From: Romeriopsis navalis LEGE 11480
GTDB taxonomy: Bacteria > Cyanobacteriota > Cyanobacteriia > Leptolyngbyales > Leptolyngbyaceae
Assembly (NCBI RefSeq): GCF_015207035.1
Contig: NZ_JADEXQ010000020.1
Span: 1-64,000 of the forward strand
Reading direction: 5' to 3'
Length of the DNA: 64,000 nucleotides
The stretch's first letter is position 1; every line of letters begins with the position of its first letter. Below, in pieces: positions 51,780-61,195 of this stretch. The notes below the pieces were generated by a model. The model saw nothing but the letters and a program-made list of their open reading frames with translations, was not told where the DNA came from and ran no database searches. A program made the position numbers and the translations under genes.

Positions 51780-52630
51780 GTTGTCAAAGGGGGATGAAGT
51801 CGGTATACAGAATGGAAAAATTACTCTTGTCCACAGCGCTACGGTGCTGTTGCAGTGGCTAGAGGCTGTGAAATAACGGAGCAAAGTTTCGCAGTCCCCA
51901 ATTATATCGGCAAGCGCCCCGCATTCAGCATGGAGTGTGGCCGAATTCGGCTTCAAGATTCAGCCCTGCCAATGGAGAGAGTTGTGGCCGTGCCAATACC
52001 CAGCCCATTTCCAGATTGTTGCAAGATACGGAACGGTTTGATACAGCATCCACATAAAGCATTGCTAAGAATTCGCTGAATGTAATTACGAATACTTTTT
52101 ATTGACTCACCATAACTTTAAATATTTTGTATCTGAACTTTACGGAAGCAACATAATTTGAGGTATATTTAACCGTGAGTAACTAAATGTCATTGCTTAC
52201 TAAATCTTCTATGCACTGGGTTTGAGTCGTCTCAAGCCTTGCCAATTTCGCTCTAACGCGGTGATTCCCGGAGCAAATTAAGTTTATAAGCAATATCTAT
52301 GTTGCTAAGTATTGGTTTCCCTGTTTCTTGAACGCTGTTTTTGTTTTTTCTAGGTTCCCGGCTGACGTGATTGCGCTTTCGCGATTTATTTCAGTTCCTA
52401 GTGCTCTATTTCTGGACAAGTTGTTGGTTTTAATCATGCCGGATCGACAGTAGATGTGAGTTCTGCTGTCGATGGTTTTGCCTGGTTTTGTTGCAAGAAG
52501 CCCGCCGATCGCTGCTGCATGGTAACAACGCTTGGATTAATTCAATCAATTGGTTCATTTGTCGTTGAAGTCGAATGGACTGTTTGATGTTTTTAGCTTC
52601 TCAATTGCTTTGAATGGATGGCTTACAGTT
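51780..52630. other. 851-bp intergenic region upstream of lysS and of a hypothetical gene
   Basis: The lysS promoter lies here (minus strand). About 52081-52200 is A/T-rich with a TTGACT (52102) that could be a -35. In-frame extensions of both neighbouring genes reach into the region but look non-coding. No tRNA, repeat or terminator is seen. Confidence 0.4.
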
Positions 52631-53668
52631 ATGCAAAGCGTCGCTCGTAGTTCTGATTTGGATACCTCCGCACTGCTCAATGTGCCACTAAAGCCGGCCA
52701 AGTCAAATCTCTATTCCCTTGCCTCTGTGTGGGCCCGTCGATATGTTGCGGCGGTGTCTAAAGATCCGGCATTTCAGCCCGCATCGGTGGTCGACCATTC
52801 TCGATCGAAAGATCATTTGCGTCAGGCTGAAGCGAAATTGCAGCGAGTGATCCGCCATGCCAGTGCGAAGGCTTGGGGAAAAACTGAAGGATTACTCAAA
52901 GATGAGTTGCATCGTCATGGAATTGCCGCGGAACTGATTAATCCCTGGGAAATTGCGGGTGATTCTCATCGGGTCTTTGAATCGGCAATTCAAGCCTATG
53001 GTGACGGGATGTCGGCCCAGAAGATGTCGCTACTCGTGGGCTATGAATGTGGCCAGCTGCGCTCGAAATATACGCGAGTCGATCCGCGGTTGATTGGTTT
53101 TGTGAGTATGCAATGCCACTATACCGGGCAAATGTTGTTGGCCCATCTCACCCTGGCGGAGCAGCGATTGTTTGCGCCTTACCTGAAGGTGATTGACGAC
53201 TATTTATATATGCCGTTGCGTGATGCCTATCAGGCGGCGGCCCAGTATGACACTGATTCCGAAACCCTGCGCGCAGTGCAGCGTTTGTTATCCGTCAGTA
53301 CCCGGATTGCGCGCAAAGTCTATAAGCGGGTGAGGTGCCAGAATCCCGGATATCACAGCTATAGCGGTCGCTTATCGTCGGATGTGGTGAAAGTTTCGAG
53401 TATTCGCGATATCGAGATGTTTCAAATTTATCTCTGTCTGTGTCTGCTGGAAGGCAATGTGCGATCGGTCCAGGAGCAACTGTTTCCATTATGTGTGATG
53501 CTTTATCCGCGTCTCAATGTGAGTTGGGAATTGGTCCAAGAGATGCTGGAAGCGATGGGCTGGGAGATGCACAAGCGTTTGTTACCTGGTGACATGATGC
53601 AGTTCTTGCCATACCTCCGGACATTGAGTCATATGTTCTCGAAGGAAGTGTTTGAGGCTGCAACCTAG
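52631..53668 (+). CDS. Uncharacterised 345-residue protein
   Basis: Start chosen at ATG 52631 (MQSVARSSDLDTSALLNVPL), since the 27 upstream codons to a TTG look non-coding. Mostly helical: QAEAKLQRVIRHASAKAWGK, LIGFVSMQCHYTGQMLLAHL and LAEQRLFAPYLKVIDDYLYM. Many conserved-looking Tyr, Gln and Arg residues; a motif of MSLLVGYECGQLRSKYTRVD. No signal peptide, membrane helix or known motif. Possibly a cyanobacteria-specific family, but I cannot confirm this. 165 bp before the NYN-domain gene, same direction. Confidence 0.75.
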   Translation: MQSVARSSDLDTSALLNVPLKPAKSNLYSLASVWARRYVAAVSKDPAFQPASVVDHSRSKDHLRQAEAKLQRVIRHASAKAWGKTEGLLKDELHRHGIAAELINPWEIAGDSHRVFESAIQAYGDGMSAQKMSLLVGYECGQLRSKYTRVDPRLIGFVSMQCHYTGQMLLAHLTLAEQRLFAPYLKVIDDYLYMPLRDAYQAAAQYDTDSETLRAVQRLLSVSTRIARKVYKRVRCQNPGYHSYSGRLSSDVVKVSSIRDIEMFQIYLCLCLLEGNVRSVQEQLFPLCVMLYPRLNVSWELVQEMLEAMGWEMHKRLLPGDMMQFLPYLRTLSHMFSKEVFEAAT

Positions 53669-53833
53669 TCTCGTGATACTGGGCTGTTGGCGAACAATGG
53701 TCGCTTTTGTCAGCGCTATCTGATAATTGGGGGAATGACGATCGCCATTCTGGTAGCAAAAGTGGCAGGCTTTAGGCGAGAATGTCACGATAGCCCCGTG
53801 CGACTGTTAATTCCTGCATTGAATCTGTAGTTC

Positions 53834-54388
53834 ATGAAGCGTCGATCGACTACGACTCCCGAAGCGATATTTCTAGTCGATGGATACAACATCGTCGGTG
53901 CCTGGCGCGAGCTCAAAAAGGCCCGCGACAAGTTAGGTTTGGAGGAGGCGCGGCGGAAGCTGGTGGAGATGTTGATGGGGTTTGCTTCCTATCATGGGTA
54001 TAACCTCCAGATCGTATTTGATGCGCAGTACCAAGACACACCTGGCAGTCGCGAGGTAATTACCAAGTTTGTCTCGGTTTACTACACGAATGCAGGGCAG
54101 ACAGCGGATACCTATATTGAGAAGACTTGTGCCGATTTTCGGCAAGATTTACGCAAGTTTGATCATCGGTTGATTGTGGCAACGAATGATACGGCACAGA
54201 AATTGACCGTGATTGGCTATGGGGCGGAATGGCTGTCGGCGGAGCGGTTGGCCAATGAAGTGGAACTGGCGGCAATGAGTACTCGGAGTAAACAAAAACT
54301 AGTGCCGAAGAAACCTAGTGGTCGTTTGATGAATTCCCTTGATCCAGAGTCTCAGGCGAAGCTCGATCGGTTGCGCTATGGCAAGTGA
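53834..54388 (+). CDS. NYN-domain RNase (YacP/Rae1-like)
   Basis: 184 residues. The PIN-like NYN fold is recognised by FLVDGYNIVGAWRELKKARD (first acidic residue in LVDGYN), LQIVFDAQYQ, SVYYTNAGQTADTYIEKTCA and LIVATNDTAQKL, which supply the metal-binding Asp residues. The Bacillus homologue Rae1 cuts mRNA at the ribosome. Basic C-terminal tail. Alone in its region; the tRNA-Asn gene follows at 54728. Confidence 0.87.
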   Translation: MKRRSTTTPEAIFLVDGYNIVGAWRELKKARDKLGLEEARRKLVEMLMGFASYHGYNLQIVFDAQYQDTPGSREVITKFVSVYYTNAGQTADTYIEKTCADFRQDLRKFDHRLIVATNDTAQKLTVIGYGAEWLSAERLANEVELAAMSTRSKQKLVPKKPSGRLMNSLDPESQAKLDRLRYGK

Positions 54389-54679
54389 AGGTCACGTTGC
54401 TCGGAGTCAGTTTTGATCGTTGCCCGATTGAGTCTCTGTTCGGTAAATGCTGGTGTATTTACCCATCGGTAAATACTTGACTGGCCAATGCCGGTTTATT
54501 GATTGCCGCAGTCGCTTCAGTCAGATTCTTGGCGGATGGCTGATTGGTTTGGATTCCAGACTGATGATTTGTTGGTCTTTGATACATGCTGCAGTTTGTA
54601 TCGCGCCTATTTCCCCGGTCTTGATTAAAGTTCGGATCAGTGATGCACACCCTAACCGAAAAATATTTCGACAAAAGGG
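54389..54679. other. Intergenic stretch before the tRNA gene
   Basis: No supported gene. An 87-codon frame (54447-54710) runs into the tRNA promoter and has no recognisable features. Confidence 0.35.
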
Positions 54680-54708
54680 TTGTAAAATTCCGCTGACCTG
54701 GGTACTAT
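54680..54708 (+). promoter_or_regulatory. Promoter of tRNA-Asn
   Basis: TTGTAA (54680-54685), 17-bp spacer, TACTAT (54703-54708), ending 19 bp before the mature tRNA. Confidence 0.7.
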
Positions 54709-54727
54709 GACTAAGGTTAAAGGGCGT

Positions 54728-54799
54728 TCCTCAGTAGCTCAGTGGTAGAGCGGTCGACTGTTAATCGATTGGTCGCAAGTTCGAATCTTGCCTGGGGAG
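54728..54799 (+). tRNA. tRNA-Asn (anticodon GUU)
   Basis: A 72-nt cloverleaf without encoded CCA. The acceptor stem TCCTCAG pairs with CTGGGGA (one G-U). The D arm GCTCAGTGGTAGAGC, the anticodon loop CTGTTAA (GTT at 54760-54762) and the T arm GCAAGTTCGAATCTTGC are all in place. The terminator follows 4 bp later. Confidence 0.95.
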
Positions 54800-54802
54800 T
54801 TA

Positions 54803-54837
54803 ATAAAAGCCGCATCCATAGTGGATGCGGCTTTTAT
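54803..54837 (+). terminator. Terminator after tRNA-Asn
   Basis: A perfect 16-bp stem (54803-54818 with 54822-54837) with a 3-nt loop; the arms supply an A-run and a T-run, so it works in both directions. Confidence 0.85.
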
Positions 54838-54946
54838 CGTTTAAACTTCAGCCTGATCTGACGCTGTATCGGTTCACTTAAGGTTCCAGCGACGCGCTAT
54901 ATTTTGATGGCATTCTGATACTGCTAAAGCGATACTTCTGAGGCTT

Positions 54947-55714
54947 ATGTTGGCAAAACGCATTCTTCCCTGTCTTGATGTCAAAGCCGGTCGTGTCGTG
55001 AAAGGCGTGAATTTCGTTGAATTGCGTGATGCTGGTGATCCGGTCGAGTTGGCCCAGGCTTACAACGAAGCTGGCGCGGACGAATTAGTGTTTCTCGACA
55101 TCACGGCGACCCATGAGCAGCGCGGCATTATTTTCGATATTGTGCAGCGTACGGCGGAGCAAGTATTTATTCCGCTGACTGTGGGGGGTGGGGTAAACGA
55201 CGTCGATATTATTAAGCGACTCCTGCGTGCCGGAGCTGACAAAGTCAGCATTAACTCCGCCGCAGTGCGGGATCCAGATTTTGTCAGCCAAGCGGCAAAA
55301 CGCTTTGGCGATCAGTGCATTGTGGTGGCGATTGATGCTCGCCGCCGAGTGGATCCGAATAATCCAGGTTGGGATGTATACGTTCGGGGTGGGCGCGAGA
55401 ATACCGGAATTGACGCGGTGCAATGGGCCAAGAATGTGGTCGATCGCGGGGCCGGTGAACTGCTTGTGACAAGTATGGATGCGGATGGAACCAAGGCAGG
55501 TTATGACGTAGAACTAACTCGTACGTTGGCTGATCTTGTCTCCGTGCCAGTCATTGCCTCTGGCGGCGCCGGCAATTGTGAACATATACATGACGCCTTA
55601 ACAGAGGGTGGTGCAGAAGCGGCGCTTCTTGCTTCTTTACTTCATTACGGAGAGTTAACCGTTTCTGAGATTAAGACATACTTAAGTGATCGTCAGGTTT
55701 TAGTCCGCCAGTAA
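54947..55714 (+). CDS. hisF: Imidazole glycerol phosphate synthase subunit HisF
   Basis: 255 residues of a TIM barrel. Start [20 protein letters not shown] is typical, with catalytic Asp11 in PCLDVKAG and the second catalytic Asp ([14 protein letters not shown]). Phosphate-binding motifs [12 protein letters not shown] and VGGGV are present. It makes IGP and AICAR from PRFAR with ammonia from HisH, in histidine synthesis. HisH is not in the window. Alone between the tRNA and a membrane protein gene. Confidence 0.97.
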   Translation: MLAKRILPCLDVKAGRVVKGVNFVELRDAGDPVELAQAYNEAGADELVFLDITATHEQRGIIFDIVQRTAEQVFIPLTVGGGVNDVDIIKRLLRAGADKVSINSAAVRDPDFVSQAAKRFGDQCIVVAIDARRRVDPNNPGWDVYVRGGRENTGIDAVQWAKNVVDRGAGELLVTSMDADGTKAGYDVELTRTLADLVSVPVIASGGAGNCEHIHDALTEGGAEAALLASLLHYGELTVSEIKTYLSDRQVLVRQ

Positions 55715-55858
55715 CTGCTCAAACTTCTTTGGAGTCAGTCTCCTAGAGAACGTGACATTGCCTGGGGCAGTAGTTTATGATGATGAATATCGCTTAACAC
55801 TTTGCAATAGAGTGTTTTTTGATTAGAATATTTTTTTAAGAACTGTAAACTTGCCCTA

Positions 55859-56179
55859 ATGATTCCCGTCCTCTTCCTGTTATTTGTAATTGCCTTGGTG
55901 GCTTGGGCGCTCCATTTGATGGAGCAAGCCGTGGCGCGACAGGAATTCTCGCTCATGCTAGCCGGCACTTTGGTCGCTAGTGCTTCCGCGGCCCTAGTCG
56001 GTGTTTATTTTGTCATGGGTAACTATATGGGCTATGTGAATCAGCTCGACAAAACGCCAGCCGAGATGGAACAGGCTTACGAATCGATCCAGTTTTATAT
56101 TGATCAGGCAGAGCTGCAACAGTCACGAGCTGATTTTCTAGCTGATTCGCCCAATACTCCGACAATCGCCTCCAAGTAA
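55859..56179 (+). CDS. Small two-span membrane protein
   Basis: 106 residues. Two predicted membrane segments: IPVLFLLFVIALVAWALHLM and LAGTLVASASAALVGVYFVM. The rest (GNYMGYVNQLDKTPAEMEQA, then YESIQFYIDQAELQQSRADF) is soluble. No family recognised. It lies 161 bp before vipp1 in the same direction, so it could be linked to membrane maintenance, but that is only proximity. Confidence 0.7.
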   Translation: MIPVLFLLFVIALVAWALHLMEQAVARQEFSLMLAGTLVASASAALVGVYFVMGNYMGYVNQLDKTPAEMEQAYESIQFYIDQAELQQSRADFLADSPNTPTIASK

Positions 56180-56340
56180 TTCCGCCGAAATAAGCGAGTA
56201 CGGTTTTCGCCTCCGTTGATGTTCGGAAATTTCTGATAAAAATTTATTCAGATTCCTTGGTCATTCCGGGTTGGAGTCTTTAAACTAGAGAAGATGTATT
56301 TGTTAATCATCCTCTGTAGATAAGGAAACAATAAAGCGTT

Positions 56341-57123
56341 ATGTCTCTATTCGATCGCGTCAGCCGCCTTGTCCGTGCCAACGTAAATGACGCTGTCAGC
56401 AAGGCTGAGGATCCCCAAAAGATCCTGGAACAAGCGCTGATCGACATGCAAGACAATTTCATCAAAATGAAAGAAGCCGTTGCAAGCGCGATCGCGCAGC
56501 AGCGGCGGAGTCAGAAGCAGCTCGACAATAACAACCGGGAAGCCAAAGTTTGGCAAGAGCGGGCCCAGCTAGCCTTGCAGAAAGGGGATGAGGATCTTGC
56601 GCGGCAAGCCCTGATGCGCAAGAAAGGGTTAAGTGATGCGGCGACTGCGCTCCAAGCCCAACTCGATCAACAAAATGGTCAGGTTGCTTCGCTGAAGAAA
56701 AACCTGATGATGCTGGAGAGCAAGATCGCTGAAGCGAAGGCGAAGAAAGACATGCTCAAAGCTCGTGCCCAAGCGGCGAAAGCCAATGAGCAGTTGCAGT
56801 CTTCCATGAACAGCATGAGCAATAGCTCAGCGATGGCTGCCTTTGAGCGCATGGAAGATAAAGTGGTTCAGATGGAATCGCGATCGGAAGCGGCAGCAGA
56901 ACTGGCGGGCGCTGGTTTGGAAGCGCAGTTTATGGAACTTGAGACCGGCGATGTTGACTACGAGCTGGAAGCGATGAAGCAGCAAATGCTCGGTGGAACA
57001 GCGGCAACAGAAACCCAATCCTTGCCCCAGGGCACGACGCAGGCGGTCCCGCAGGATTCCACCACGGCTTCTGCGGCTGATCTCGAACTCGAAGCACTGA
57101 AGAAGCAGATTGAAAACCTCTAA
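56341..57123 (+). CDS. vipp1: Vipp1/IM30 (PspA family membrane-remodelling protein)
   Basis: 260 residues. Starts MSLFDRVSRLVRANVNDAVS (amphipathic helix that binds membrane), continues with long coiled-coil helices (ILEQALIDMQDNFIKMKEAV to AKANEQLQSSMNSM) and MAAFERMEDKVVQMESRSEA. It has the C-terminal extension (about 225-260, LELEALKKQIENL) that separates Vipp1 from bacterial PspA. In cyanobacteria it builds rings and is needed for thylakoid maintenance under stress. Ribosome-binding site AAGGAAAC 15 bases upstream. Confidence 0.94.
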   Translation: MSLFDRVSRLVRANVNDAVSKAEDPQKILEQALIDMQDNFIKMKEAVASAIAQQRRSQKQLDNNNREAKVWQERAQLALQKGDEDLARQALMRKKGLSDAATALQAQLDQQNGQVASLKKNLMMLESKIAEAKAKKDMLKARAQAAKANEQLQSSMNSMSNSSAMAAFERMEDKVVQMESRSEAAAELAGAGLEAQFMELETGDVDYELEAMKQQMLGGTAATETQSLPQGTTQAVPQDSTTASAADLELEALKKQIENL

Positions 57124-57159
57124 TCAATTGAGAACCTCTAATACTGTTCAATGATGCAT

Positions 57160-57200
57160 GGTTCCCCAGACTTCGGCCGAAGTCCGGAGAACCATTTTTT
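57160..57200 (+). terminator. Rho-independent terminator of vipp1
   Basis: An imperfect stem, GGTTCCCCAGACTTCGG with CCGAAGTCCGGAGAACC (57160-57193), followed by ATTTTTT. It lies 37 bp after the vipp1 stop. Confidence 0.88.
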
Positions 57201-57323
57201 CATCGGTGTTTAGGTCTCTTTGTTTGGGCCGACCCGTTTAATTCTCGCGAAGACTGGTGGGGATCACAAACGACGTTTTACAATAAGAAGCTAAATTCGT
57301 GTCCTATCCCGTTAGAGATCTGT

Positions 57324-57653
57324 ATGAGTAATCTACTGATAATCAGCGATTCCCAATTTGAAAGCGAAGTTCTACAGGCTGAATTGCCTGTGATGGTCTA
57401 CTTCTGGGCATCCTGGTGTGGGCCATGTCGGTTGATGTCGCCCTTGGTTGAGAAAATCTCAACTACCTATGCTGATCGTCTCAAGGTGGTCAAAATGGAA
57501 GTTGATCCAAATCCGGATAGTGTTGCTGCCTATAAGGTTGAAGGCGTGCCCGCCCTCCGCTTTTTCAAATCAGGTGAGGTGCAGACAATATCTGAAGGTG
57601 CTATTAGCTCGAAGAAACTTGAAGAGTTAGTGACAGATCATTTAGCGGCTTAA
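57324..57653 (+). CDS. Thioredoxin
   Basis: 109 residues: VMVYFWASWCGPCRLMSPLV with the W-C-G-P-C active site (about 31-35), the cis-Pro in KVEGVPALRFF, and the usual strand order. It reduces disulfides in target enzymes. Length is typical (about 105). Its type within the cyanobacterial thioredoxin set (m, x, y) cannot be settled here. A strong hairpin terminator follows about 85 bp after the stop. Confidence 0.92.
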   Translation: MSNLLIISDSQFESEVLQAELPVMVYFWASWCGPCRLMSPLVEKISTTYADRLKVVKMEVDPNPDSVAAYKVEGVPALRFFKSGEVQTISEGAISSKKLEELVTDHLAA

Positions 57654-57738
57654 ATGATGGTGTGCTGACCCAGAATTGCGACAGTCTGAAATCTTGCTAG
57701 CTGTTGGCGGAACTTAACTGCGGCGGCGGGCGTCATAG

Positions 57739-57781
57739 CTAAAAAGTGGGGAGATGCATCAGTGCATTGCCCACTTTTTAG
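57739..57781 (+). terminator. Hairpin terminator after thioredoxin gene
   Basis: CTAAAAAGTGGG (57739-57750) pairs with CCCACTTTTTAG (57770-57781), with an inner ATGCA/TGCAT stem. The right arm contains a T-run. It can act on both strands. Confidence 0.75.
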
Positions 57782-57952
57782 TTTAAATGGCGCGGCTCCG
57801 AGTAGGTGGACGAAATATTTACCGGATCGATACGGATATTCGGATCGATCACCAGAAGCTATAAATATTAGGCTCGGATTGCTTTGGGTTAGCGGCAATG
57901 TTTTGCCGCCGCCGCGAAAATGATGGCACTGTCACTCTTGGGGGTTAAGCGA

Positions 57953-58438
57953 ATGCGTCGATCGATCTGGTTACTTGGTGGTGTCGTTGTACTGGGTGCC
58001 GGCATGTTGGCGGTTCGTGAAGTGAGTGTCCGAGCAAGTCAGCCATTGACACCGGAATCCACCCTAGTGGCGATCGATACGTTGGAAAAAATGGATCAGA
58101 TGGATTCACCTGATTGTGCCCAACTGACGCGTCTGGCCCTACGGGCTGAAGTCAATGCTTTAAGTGTCAAAGTGGCACGGCAGTCCGAGCCCCAAGCCTT
58201 GACGAATAATGTAGCCGAATTACAGGAATCGGTTAATCAGCTGCGAGCATTTTCTTTTTCAAATCCCCAAGTTGACCAACTGCGAGCAAACTACACTGCG
58301 TTATTGCAAAAGCTGCTGGCTGCCGTGCAACATTCACCGACATCGCCTTCAACTGGCACCCAGCTCAAGCATCAAGTTGAGCAGGTTTCCGAGTTTAATC
58401 GTGAGCAAATTTTGTTTAATAGCTGTCAAGTTTCTTAA
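57953..58438 (+). CDS. Hypothetical exported or membrane-anchored protein
   Basis: 161 residues from ATG 57953, preceded by GGGGG; an in-frame ATG at 57920 is also possible. One N-terminal hydrophobic stretch (SIWLLGGVVVLGAGMLAV) is a signal anchor or signal peptide. The rest is helical with Leu/Gln heptads (LRAEVNALSVKVARQSEPQA, LQESVNQLRAF). No family recognised. Confidence 0.6.
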   Translation: MRRSIWLLGGVVVLGAGMLAVREVSVRASQPLTPESTLVAIDTLEKMDQMDSPDCAQLTRLALRAEVNALSVKVARQSEPQALTNNVAELQESVNQLRAFSFSNPQVDQLRANYTALLQKLLAAVQHSPTSPSTGTQLKHQVEQVSEFNREQILFNSCQVS

Positions 58439-58926
58439 ACCTAGTTGCCTAATTCGACATAATTGCGGTTTGACACAACGCTTTATGACGAAAATCGGAA
58501 AACTTCTGGAATCTCAGACATTTCCTGGGAAAAGCTCGTTATAACGAAGGTCTTCAGTTGCAGTAGCGCTGTTGTCTGATTGTTTTAACGGGTGCATTAA
58601 TTGAGGTTCGCCGGATTGAGTGAATTGCGATGAGGAATGTGTTCAAATCAACCGGTCTGACTTGATGTGAGTTAAGCCTGTCACTCCCGCTTCTTGGCAT
58701 GGCTTGAGTTTGGCGATTCTGTCCTGATCCACAATTTTAGGCGTGCGTATGTTAACGCTTCTCCGGCATACGGTTGCTTAATTGTGTTTCATAGTGCGGT
58801 CTTAACTCATCATCAATTTGTTTACTGATTTTTGAATTGAATTACACCAACTTTAAGGCTAGAATTCCCTCTTTAGCACTTGTTCCTCTGGTTGGTGAAT
58901 TGCCCCCCAATAAGAATGGTATCTCC
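58439..58926. other. 488-bp stretch with no supported gene
   Basis: Only weak short frames are present. Upstream in-frame extension of the next gene (to 58837) is possible but lacks a ribosome-binding site. The A/T-rich stretch near 58800-58850 could carry the promoter. Confidence 0.35.
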
Positions 58927-59256
58927 ATGACTATTCATAATTTTCCTGTAGTGCGTCCCCAAGCATTTGCCGTTGATTTGCAGCTGGCGAAATGGGAATT
59001 ACACCTGCAGGAAATTTCGATTGCGATTAGCCAGCTGTGTGAAATGACGCCTCAGACGATCGAGCTGCGATTATTGCATTCGCAATATACGACCAAAGCC
59101 CAAGAGCTGCTGGCGGCAGCCCGCTGTTGGTGGTGGACGGCTGATGTGACCCAGAAGCAAGCCGCTTATCGGTTAGTTCTGCAGAAATATACGATCGTCA
59201 GTCGTCTTTGGCAGCAAATTGCGGGTTTGGGTGAACGGCTTGGTCCCGCACTTTAG
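58927..59256 (+). CDS. Hypothetical small protein
   Basis: 109 residues from ATG 58927 (MTIHNFPVVRPQAFAVDLQL). Helical, rich in Gln/Ala/Leu: EISIAISQLCEMTPQTIELR, QYTTKAQELLAAARCWWWTA. No motif recognised. It stops 6 bp before the DUF4126 gene's stop, tail to tail. Confidence 0.5.
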   Translation: MTIHNFPVVRPQAFAVDLQLAKWELHLQEISIAISQLCEMTPQTIELRLLHSQYTTKAQELLAAARCWWWTADVTQKQAAYRLVLQKYTIVSRLWQQIAGLGERLGPAL

Positions 59257-59262
59257 TGCAAC

Positions 59263-59859
59263 TTAGGGCTCCGTGGGTACATCCTGACGTTGAAAGCGGC
59301 GAATTAGCTGATTGATTTTGTAGAAGGCAAAGCCGAAGATGCTGATCACGATCGCCCCCGCTACGACTGGCGTGGCGATCGCCAGTGTGGATAAGCCGAT
59401 GGCAATGACCAATTCGAACGCCGCAAAAATTGGATTGGCTAATCCGCCTGTGGCGGCCGTAGAACCACCCCGAAGCAAGTTCATCAGGGTTTTGGTTAAT
59501 CCGGCGGCGCCGCCGCCCGCGACTAAGGCTAGTGTCCATTGGACAAGCGGGTCCATCTCCGGTGCAAAGGATGCTGCTACGACGGTACCGGCGATAATTG
59601 CTGCTGGGGTGGCGAGTAGATCGAGTAGGTGATCAAACCACGGAATCGAATAGCCAATTACTTCGAGCATAGACGCCGCACCAAACAACGCCAATGCTTG
59701 GGGATTTTCAATCCAATCGAGGTTTGATGGCAGGTCAATATGCCCGAAGACGGCGGCGGCACTCAGGACCAGCAATGGCACAAACACACGAAAGCCGGCG
59801 GCGGCACTGAGGCTAATGGCCAGGAGTAATTCCAAAAGCGTATCTAAATTAATCGTCAT
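59263..59859 (-). CDS. DUF4126 domain-containing membrane protein
   Basis: 198 residues with five or six membrane segments: LLLAISLSAAAGFRVFVPLL, LFGAASMLEVIGYSIPW, LVQWTLALVAGGGAAGLTKT and FAAFELVIAIGLSTLAIATP. It matches DUF4126, widespread and uncharacterised. Glu/Asp in the ASMLEVIGYSIPWFDHLLD loop looks conserved. Function unknown. Confidence 0.87.
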   Translation of the reverse strand: MTINLDTLLELLLAISLSAAAGFRVFVPLLVLSAAAVFGHIDLPSNLDWIENPQALALFGAASMLEVIGYSIPWFDHLLDLLATPAAIIAGTVVAASFAPEMDPLVQWTLALVAGGGAAGLTKTLMNLLRGGSTAATGGLANPIFAAFELVIAIGLSTLAIATPVVAGAIVISIFGFAFYKINQLIRRFQRQDVPTEP

Positions 59860-60022
59860 GCAGGTCTTTGCCCAAGAATTCCCCTATCTAATCGCAATTG
59901 CTTGGAAATTACCAGTGTTACCCGTCGGCGTTCTAAATTCATAAATCTCACCCAAATCCCATCATCACTTGCGACAATGAATTAATATGCTTGGCGATCG
60001 ATGATTTAGTAGGTGTTTGATA

Positions 60023-61195
60023 GTGCGTTTTGCGAATCGATTAGCGACTTTGCAAGCTAATGTATTTGCCGATATGGATCGGGCAAAGCAGCAAGCGGTA
60101 GCTGCCGGGCAAGATCTTATTGATCTCTCTTTGGGGTCGTCGGATCTGCCAACACCGCCCCATGTGTTGCAAGCAATCAGTGAATCGTTAGCCGATCCCG
60201 CCAACCACGGATATCTGCTATTTCGGGGGACCCAGAAATTTCGCCAAGTCGCAGCAGCTTGGTATGAGCAGCGGTTTGGTTTGGCGATCGATCCAGAAAC
60301 AGAAGTCTTGCCACTGATCGGTTCCCAAGAAGGCACGGCGCATTTACCATTGGCGCTGCTCAATCCGGGAGACTATGCCTTACTGCTTGATCCAGGCTAT
60401 CCGTCCCATGCTGGAGGCGTCCATTTAGCCGGTGGGCAAATATATCCCATGCCGCTGCTGGCCGAAAATGATTTTTTGCCGGTGTTGCAAGATATTCCCA
60501 CAGCCGTTCTCGCCCAGGCCCGCATGATGGTGTTGAGCTATCCCCACAATCCGACTGCGGCTGTGGCCCCATTTGACTTTTTTCAGTCAGCGGTGCAGTT
60601 CTGCCAACAGCATAATCTTGTACTGGTCCATGACTTTCCCTACGTGGATTTGGTCTTTGATAATCAGTCGGTCCCGTCAATCTTGCAGGCCGATCCGACC
60701 AAGTCCGTCGCGATCGAATTTTTCACGCTTTCTAAGTCCTACAACATGGGCGGCTTCCGGGTAGGGTATGCGATCGGTAACGCGGAGTTGATCAAAGCCC
60801 TGCGTCAGATTAAGGCGATTGTTGACTTCAATCAGTACGTTGGCATATTAAATGGTGCTATTGCGGCATTAACAGGACCACAGGACAACGTGGCGCAAAT
60901 GGTTGAGACTTTCAGCCAGCGGCGTTGCGCTTTGGTTGAGGCATTGCAGTTAATCGGTTGGGATGTCGCGATGCCCCAAGCAGCAATGTATGTTTGGGCC
61001 AAATTGCCCTCGACTTGGGCGCTTGGTTCGTTCGAATTCTGTCAGCAATTGGTGCAAGCAACGGGAGTTGCTGTATCCCCTGGCGTGGGCTTTGGTAAAT
61101 CCGGTGAAGGGTATGTCCGGTTTGCGCTGGTTCAGGAACCGGCGGTTCTACGTGCAGCGGTCCAGCGGATACAGCGATTTATGCAATCAGTTTAG
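60023..61195 (+). CDS. Class I/II aminotransferase (LL-diaminopimelate aminotransferase-like)
   Basis: 390 residues from GTG 60023 (MRFANRLATLQANVFADMDR). PLP-enzyme motifs: LPLIGSQEGTAHLPLALLNP, MMVLSYPHNPTAAVAPF, HDFPYVDLVFDN and the PLP-Lys motif FTLSKSYNMGGFRVGYA (about 230-246). It resembles LL-diaminopimelate aminotransferase and related enzymes; the exact substrate is uncertain. Its 3' end overlaps the ssb gene by 4 bp, tail to tail. Confidence 0.85.
   Translation: MRFANRLATLQANVFADMDRAKQQAVAAGQDLIDLSLGSSDLPTPPHVLQAISESLADPANHGYLLFRGTQKFRQVAAAWYEQRFGLAIDPETEVLPLIGSQEGTAHLPLALLNPGDYALLLDPGYPSHAGGVHLAGGQIYPMPLLAENDFLPVLQDIPTAVLAQARMMVLSYPHNPTAAVAPFDFFQSAVQFCQQHNLVLVHDFPYVDLVFDNQSVPSILQADPTKSVAIEFFTLSKSYNMGGFRVGYAIGNAELIKALRQIKAIVDFNQYVGILNGAIAALTGPQDNVAQMVETFSQRRCALVEALQLIGWDVAMPQAAMYVWAKLPSTWALGSFEFCQQLVQATGVAVSPGVGFGKSGEGYVRFALVQEPAVLRAAVQRIQRFMQSV

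Noticed and set aside
54447-54710. 87-codon frame before tRNA-Asn
   Set aside because: It runs into the tRNA promoter and shows no protein features.
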